In this document: piece by piece, positions 31,357 to 35,850 of the stretch
How positions within the stretch are numbered: position 1 is the stretch's first letter
Layout of the letters: every line of letters begins with the position of its first letter
Source of the DNA: Opitutia bacterium UBA6410
GTDB taxonomy: Bacteria; Verrucomicrobiota; Verrucomicrobiia; Opitutales; Intestinicryptomonadaceae
DNA: 35,850 bases
Assembly (NCBI GenBank): GCA_002437405.1
Contig: DJPO01000028.1
Location: forward strand, 4,322 to 40,171
Direction: 5' to 3'
The notes under the pieces: model-generated
Databases searched by the model: none
What the model was told of the DNA's origin: nothing
The model's input: only the letters and a program-made list of their open reading frames with translations
Made by a program: the position numbers and the translations under genes

Positions 31357-32631
31357 TTATATTTTTGCGAGCAGGTAGATTCTGTCGTTGGGGCGGACTT
31401 TCGACGGAATTTTTATCGCGGCGGTTTGGCCTTTTCGGATTTCGGGGACGGCGGCGGAGTCGATTTGCGCGCTTTCGAGCACGAACTGCAGGTAGCCCGT
31501 CGTGTTGCCCTCAACGCACAGAGTGTCGCCGATTTTCACGGCGTGGTCGTCGACTACGATTTCGGCGACCCCGATTTTGGGGAGGTAGTTTTTTATTCTT
31601 CCGACAATCAGTTTTTTCACCGACGCGCGGTTGCCGTCGCTCGTCCAGTCGCCGACGGGTTTTCCCATATAAAAGCCCGCCGAAAAGCCGCGGTTGAAGT
31701 TTTCGGAAAGCGACTTCAAAAGTTCCGTTTTCAGCTCGCCGAATTTTGCCCCGAAGTCGGGGGCTTCGGAGTTGTCCAGCCAGAAATCGCGGGCTGTGCG
31801 GTAGGCTTTCGTCGCGGTCGAGACGTATTGGGCGTTGCGGTTGCGCCCCTCGATTTTCAGCGAATCTACGCCCGCTTCGAAAAGTTTTTCGATAAACGGC
31901 AGCGTGCAGAGGTCGCGCGGGCTTAGGACGTACCCGTCGCCGACGACGAATTCCGCGCCGTTTTCGCGCAGCTCCGACACTCGGTATTCGCGGCGGCACG
32001 GCTGGAGGCATTCGCCCCTGTTCGCGCTCTTGCCGCCGTAGAATTGCGACATAAAGCAGCGCCCGCTCATCGAGACGCACATTGCCCCGTGCGCGAAAAC
32101 TTCGATTTTTATTTCCGCCGCAGCCTTTTCTCCGAGCTTTTCGGCGGCCGCCTTTTTGATTTCCGCGATGTCCGAAAGCGCGCACTCGCGGGCGAGCACA
32201 AAGCGTTTTATCCCGAAGCGTTTGTAGTAGGCGCACACGGCGTCGGAGTTCGCGACGCTCGCTTGGGTCGACAAAAACACTTCGATTCCCGCCGAAAGGG
32301 CGCGCTCGATTGCCGAGAAATCCCATGCGATAATGGCGTCGATTCCCGCATCGCGCGCGGCGGAAATCTGGGCGTCGAGGGTCGGGGCTTCGCGGTCGAA
32401 GTAGATGTTGTTGAGCGTAAGGTACGCTTTCGCGCCGTATTCGCGGCAGTTTTTCACGACTTCCGCCAAGTCGCCGACTTCGAAGTTCCGCGCGCCCGCG
32501 CGCATATTGCTGCCTTTCAGCCCCAGATACACGGCGTCCGCGCCGTTTTGCAGTGCCGCGCTAAGGCAGACGAAGTCGCCCGCGGGAGACATAATTTCGG
32601 GGCGTCGGGGACTGTTTTTTAAATTTTCCAT
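31357..32631 (-). CDS. U32-family protein (TrhP/RlhA/UbiU-like)
   Basis: U32 proteins, once called peptidases, act in RNA hydroxylation (TrhP, RlhA) or oxygen-independent ubiquinone hydroxylation (UbiU/UbiV) and bind a 4Fe-4S cluster. The 424-residue product starts at PEIMSPAGDF, the usual opening, and carries the cluster cysteines Cys185, Cys192, Cys208 and Cys212 (HGAMC, GRC, ECLQPC). KIEGRNRNAQYV and a C-terminal beta-barrel domain follow. Length and the single-copy context suit the TrhP-like branch, but the exact member is uncertain. It lies 60 bp downstream of rpoN and 100 bp upstream of the isomerase-like gene, probably one unit. Confidence 0.9.
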   Translation of the reverse strand: MENLKNSPRRPEIMSPAGDFVCLSAALQNGADAVYLGLKGSNMRAGARNFEVGDLAEVVKNCREYGAKAYLTLNNIYFDREAPTLDAQISAARDAGIDAIIAWDFSAIERALSAGIEVFLSTQASVANSDAVCAYYKRFGIKRFVLARECALSDIAEIKKAAAEKLGEKAAAEIKIEVFAHGAMCVSMSGRCFMSQFYGGKSANRGECLQPCRREYRVSELRENGAEFVVGDGYVLSPRDLCTLPFIEKLFEAGVDSLKIEGRNRNAQYVSTATKAYRTARDFWLDNSEAPDFGAKFGELKTELLKSLSENFNRGFSAGFYMGKPVGDWTSDGNRASVKKLIVGRIKNYLPKIGVAEIVVDDHAVKIGDTLCVEGNTTGYLQFVLESAQIDSAAVPEIRKGQTAAIKIPSKVRPNDRIYLLAKI

Positions 32632-32691
32632 AAAAGTGATTTTTTGTTCTTTTTTGGGGCGTGGAAAGGACGGAAGAAAATCCGACAAAAG

Positions 32692-34074
32692 TTAAAAACG
32701 TTTGCGCAGGTTTTTGGGGGCGATTCCCAGTTCCTCGCGGTACTTGGCGACCGTCCTGCGGGCGATTTCCACGCCCTCCGACGATAGAATTTCCGCAATC
32801 TTCGAGTCGCTCAGCGGCGACTTGGGGGACTCGTCTTCGATTATCGTCCGAATCCGCTCCTTGACAGACGAGCTCGCTACCCCGCCGCCCGCGTCGCCCG
32901 AGTCGTAGCCCGTCGAGAAAAACGTCTTCAGCGCGAAAAGTCCGAACGGAGTGTCGGCGTATTTTTCGTTGACCGCCCTGCCGACGGTTGTCGGGTGGAC
33001 GCCGACGATGTCCGCGACAGCCTGCATTGTCATCGGCTTGAGCGCGGGGACGCCCTTTTCGAAAAATTCGGGCTGGAGCTCGAGTATCGCGAATGCGATT
33101 TTCAGCAGCGTCTGCTGGCGGTGTGCGATTGCGTCGATTATGAATTTGCCCTCTCGGATTTTCGAGGATATGTATGCCGCCTCGTCGCCGCGCAGGTTCG
33201 ACTCCGCCGCCATTTTGCGGTATTGCTGGTTGATTCTAAGCTTGGGGATATACTCGTTGGTGAGCTCCGCCGTCCATTCGCCGTCCGCGTTTTTTTTGTA
33301 TACTATGTCGGGCGTGATGAAATTTTCCTCCTCGGCGGCGAATTCGTGCGCGGGAGACGTGTTGAGCTTGGCGATTTCGCCGATGGCGTCCTCTATTTGC
33401 GCTTCGGTTTTCCCGCACGCCTTGGCGATTTCCGAGACCCTGCGGCGCAAAAGCAAATCGAAGTATCTGTCGAGTATTCTGTACGCTGGGGTGTCGCGCA
33501 TGCCCTTGTGCTCGAGCTGCAGCATTAGGCAGTCGCGCATGTCGAACGCGCCGATTCCCGACGGATCGCCGTTGCGCAGAAGCTCGAGCGCGGCGGCGGA
33601 CGCCTTTTCGGAGAATCCGCGTTCCCGCGCCTTTTCGGGGGCTTCTCGCGGGAGGAATCCGCGGGAGTCGAGCTCGCCGACATAGAATGCGAACGCCTCG
33701 GCGGTTTCGGCGTCGGGGGCGTCGAGTTTTGCCTCGTTCAAAAGGTATTCGCCGAGCGAGATTTTGTCGGGAATCGAATTGAGGACGAAATCGTGTTTGC
33801 GGTTTTCGGAATCCTGCGCGTCGGAGTTTTCGGGGGCGTCGGAATAGTCGTCGGAGTCGAAGCCGTCGGATTGGGGTTCGCCGACCGACTGGGGACGCTC
33901 GGGCTGCGGCTCGGCGGCGGCGTCCTCGAGCAGCGGGTTGGTGCGCAGCTCCCGCGCTACCGTTTCGGACAGCTCGAGGGAGGAGGCTTGGAGTATCTCA
34001 AGGCTCTTCTTCAACTGCGGCGTGAGGGCGAGTCCCTGCTCGACCCTCTGCGTTTGGTTCATTTCCGGCGGCAT
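32692..34074 (-). CDS. rpoN: RNA polymerase sigma-54 factor
   Basis: Sigma-54 directs polymerase to -24/-12 promoters that need an ATP-driven enhancer protein. The 460-residue protein has the Gln/Leu-rich activator region (QGLALTPQLKKSLEILQ), an acidic stretch (about 50-95, many Asp/Glu/Ser), the core-binding domain, and the DNA-binding part. The HTH is in PMTMQAVADIVGVHPTTVGRAV and the RpoN box is ARRTVAKYRE near the C-terminus. ATG 34074 is chosen; ATG 34062 would remove four residues. Sequence upstream to 34365 stays open but is low-complexity. No enhancer-binding protein gene lies in the window. Confidence 0.95.
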   Translation of the reverse strand: MPPEMNQTQRVEQGLALTPQLKKSLEILQASSLELSETVARELRTNPLLEDAAAEPQPERPQSVGEPQSDGFDSDDYSDAPENSDAQDSENRKHDFVLNSIPDKISLGEYLLNEAKLDAPDAETAEAFAFYVGELDSRGFLPREAPEKARERGFSEKASAAALELLRNGDPSGIGAFDMRDCLMLQLEHKGMRDTPAYRILDRYFDLLLRRRVSEIAKACGKTEAQIEDAIGEIAKLNTSPAHEFAAEEENFITPDIVYKKNADGEWTAELTNEYIPKLRINQQYRKMAAESNLRGDEAAYISSKIREGKFIIDAIAHRQQTLLKIAFAILELQPEFFEKGVPALKPMTMQAVADIVGVHPTTVGRAVNEKYADTPFGLFALKTFFSTGYDSGDAGGGVASSSVKERIRTIIEDESPKSPLSDSKIAEILSSEGVEIARRTVAKYREELGIAPKNLRKRF

Positions 34075-34487
34075 TTTTTTTGTTAGAACAAAAACGGGGC
34101 GGACATTCAAGCCAAAACGGAATCGGCGGGGCGCGGCGACGGCGTGCGGAATTTTTTTTCTCTGTTGCGGAATGTGGGGCGGGGGGAGGAATGCAAAGGC
34201 GCAGGCGCAGCGGCGGGGCGTGTTGTGTGCAAGTCGGGAGAGGGCGCGCGGGGCGATTTTGGGGGGAGCGGGTATCGGCGGTTTGTGCCTGTCAGAATCC
34301 GTCTGCGAACCTGCCGCCGTATTTCTGTCCGAACCCGCGTCCCGATTCCGCTCCCGAATCAACACCCCGAATTCCGCCCGAATTTTTGCGTCCGCCCTCT
34401 CTTTATATTTGCTTTTTTGGGGCGTTGCGCGAAAATTGCGGATAATTTCTGCGCCGATTGGCGTATTTAATTTTTATATTGCAAAAA
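34075..34487. other. Divergent intergenic region, no gene recognised
   Basis: This 413-bp gap lies between rpoN and tsaB. It is G-rich in its first half and C-rich in its second on the plus strand. Open frames exist because of GC bias but look like low-complexity sequence. No clear promoter pair, RNA gene or repeat was found. Confidence 0.4.
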
Positions 34488-35150
34488 ATGCTTTTCGATT
34501 TCGGGACAACTGTTGTGGCGGACGCGAGCGGCGAACGCCTTAAAATCGCGCTCGCGGAGGGCGGCGAAGTCCGCGCGCACTTCGAACGCCCAAATATGGC
34601 GATGGAGGGCTTTGCGCAGGCTCTCTCCGACTTGTGCGGCGGCGACCCGAACAGGGTGGGAGCGTTCGCACTGTGCGTCGGCCCAGGCTCGATGCTTTCC
34701 ACGCGCGTTGCAAGCTGCGTTGTCGCGACAATCGCCGCACTCTCGGGCGCGAAACTTTTCGAATGGGACGCAATGCAGGTTGCGGCGTTTGCGGTATCGT
34801 CGGGCTTTGTCCCCGATTTCCCCGCGTGCGGGCGTCTGCGCATTCTCGCGCCGTCGCGGCGCGGCTTTGCAAACTATCTCGACTTTGACGGCGGAAAAAT
34901 CGCCGTTCAGACGGAGGCGGAAATCGACTCGCTCGAACCGCTCCCCGACGCCCCTGCGTTTTTGCTCGACCAGCGGGCTGCGGTAGATCCGCGTCTGGCG
35001 GACTTCCCGCGGCTCGGTTTGTCGGCGTCGGCGGCGGCGCGGACTCTGGCGGCGCACCCGCTTTTAGCTCGGCAAACCGACGGCGCGCCCGAACCGAAAT
35101 CGCTTGTAAAAAGGGAATATGTAAAATGGAAGGCTCAAGCACACATCTGA
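34488..35150 (+). CDS. tsaB: TsaB-like tRNA t6A biosynthesis protein
   Basis: TsaB is the scaffold partner of TsaD in making N6-threonylcarbamoyladenosine at tRNA position 37. The 220-residue protein has the ASKHA-type start (LFDFGTTVVADASGERLKIAL, a diverged form of the usual DTS segment) and the family signature as CVGPGSMLSTRVA, where GPGSFTGLR is standard. The C-terminal KREYVKWK resembles the usual YLR ending. The start at 34488 is preferred to an in-frame TTG at 34458. It is quite diverged. It overlaps the next gene by 25 bp, so the two are translated together. Confidence 0.75.
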   Translation: MLFDFGTTVVADASGERLKIALAEGGEVRAHFERPNMAMEGFAQALSDLCGGDPNRVGAFALCVGPGSMLSTRVASCVVATIAALSGAKLFEWDAMQVAAFAVSSGFVPDFPACGRLRILAPSRRGFANYLDFDGGKIAVQTEAEIDSLEPLPDAPAFLLDQRAAVDPRLADFPRLGLSASAAARTLAAHPLLARQTDGAPEPKSLVKREYVKWKAQAHI

Positions 35151-35850
35151 GGTGTTCGGTTTATATCGACCTGTGCGCGATGGAGAGGAATCTCGGCAAG
35201 CTCAGGCATTTTATGGGGCGCGAACGCGGATACATCGCGCTGCTTTCCGCCGACGCGTTCGGCTACGGGGTCGAGGCTGCGGTCGTAAGGCTTATGCTAA
35301 GCGGCGCGGACGCCTTCGCCGTCACCAACGCAGAGGAGGGCATAAAGGTTCGCGAAGTCGGGCCGGGGTGGAAGATTATCGTGGTAAGCTCGTCGCTCGC
35401 GGGCGAAGAACATGCGTATTTTGAAAACGACCTCACGCCCGTTCTCGCCGAAATCGAGGAAATCGGGCGTTTCGAGGCGGAGGCTCGCCGCCGCGAGTGC
35501 GTCCTGCCCGTGCATATGCGTCTGCCCGCTTTCGGCGACGCCGTCCCGTCGCCCGAAGACGCAAAGGTTATGCTCGAAAAAATTCTCGAGTCGCCGTTTC
35601 TGAAGCTCGAGGCATTCTGCCTTTCGGGGACGGGGTCGGGCGCGCCGAACGAGGGCTCGGAGGCGAATTCGGAATTTCTGGAGTACGCCGCAAAAAGGCT
35701 CGGGGCGCGCTCGCGCGGTATTTACATACACCACAGCGACGTCTGCAATATCGCCGACCTGCCCGCCTGTTTCGACAGGTCGCTTAGGGCGGGGCTGGTA
35801 CTCTTCGGAATAAGACCGTCGGAGAAGTCGATTCTGCGCGGCTTCGAGCC
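35126..35850 (+). CDS. Alanine-racemase-fold protein lacking the PLP lysine, 3'-truncated
   Basis: The frame from ATG 35126 runs off the right edge (241 codons seen). It aligns with the N-terminal barrel of alanine racemase: VYIDLCAMERNLGKL, ADAFGYGVEAA, LSGADAFAVTNAEEG and RAGLVLFGIRP all match family landmarks. The catalytic lysine in the usual VVKADAYGHG is Ser41 here (LLSADAFGYG). The phosphate-binding HxxNS segment reads HHSDV, and the DTGMGRLG segment reads LPAFGDAV. It is therefore unlikely to racemise alanine with PLP. The frame is intact with normal codon use, so it is not obviously a decaying gene. It overlaps tsaB by 25 bp. Confidence 0.8.
   Translation, partial: MEGSSTHLRCSVYIDLCAMERNLGKLRHFMGRERGYIALLSADAFGYGVEAAVVRLMLSGADAFAVTNAEEGIKVREVGPGWKIIVVSSSLAGEEHAYFENDLTPVLAEIEEIGRFEAEARRRECVLPVHMRLPAFGDAVPSPEDAKVMLEKILESPFLKLEAFCLSGTGSGAPNEGSEANSEFLEYAAKRLGARSRGIYIHHSDVCNIADLPACFDRSLRAGLVLFGIRPSEKSILRGFE

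Overview
The window reads as one stretch of a Gram-negative chromosome with high coding density and about 55-60 % GC in its genes. The gene set suggests a member of the Verrucomicrobiota, probably of the Opitutales/Puniceicoccales type, often gut-associated. The pointers are BamA and Skp for the outer membrane, a fused LpxC-FabZ, Tat-exported Gfo/Idh/MocA and xylose-isomerase-like sugar enzymes, a LacI regulator beside a sugar-type MFS carrier, and few strong Shine-Dalgarno sequences. This placement is inferred from content; no rRNA or other decisive marker is present.

Layout, left to right. (1) 1-704: an AT-rich, edge-truncated membrane acyltransferase that begins in a run of 11 G. (2) 683-3783: ybaK and a LacI-family regulator on the minus strand, divergent from an MFS carrier. 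(3) 3912-7682, minus strand: cutA, a CorC-like DUF21/CBS protein, a small lipoprotein, rlmN and purC; ten copies of TTTC lie directly in front of rlmN. (4) 7931-9319: a Tat-exported Gfo/Idh/MocA oxidoreductase. (5) 9806-17031, plus strand: rplY, pth, rpsF, ssb, rplI, dnaB, bamA and skp, linking translation, replication and outer-membrane assembly.

(6) 17111-18488: a 1.4-kb gene-free region and the most unusual part of the window. It holds three tandem copies of an ~85-nt structured element that look like independent small-RNA genes with covarying helices. Next to them lies a 3.5-copy tandem array of a ~195-bp unit full of hairpins and interleaved complementary segments. The array ends in a very long inverted repeat that also serves as the lpxA terminator. 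I do not recognise either family.

(7) 18489-20615, minus: lpxC-fabZ and lpxA (lipid A). (8) 20788-22524: a LUD-domain protein, divergent from a charged low-complexity protein. (9) 22616-25822, plus: murA, then infC with an exported N-acetylmuramoyl-L-alanine amidase. (10) 26091-27107, minus: an outer-membrane beta-barrel with a 16-base A tract in its leader. (11) 27763-30240, plus: a shortened, class II-like UvrA. (12) 30363-34074, minus: a Tat-type sugar isomerase/epimerase-like lipoprotein, a U32 protein and rpoN. (13) 34488 to the end, plus: tsaB overlapping an alanine-racemase-fold gene whose PLP lysine and other active-site residues are replaced.

Envelope biogenesis (BamA, Skp, LpxC-FabZ, LpxA, MurA, amidase) and translation (L25, Pth, S6, L9, IF3, RlmN, TsaB, YbaK) dominate. 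I saw no tRNA, rRNA, CRISPR array, transposase or phage gene.
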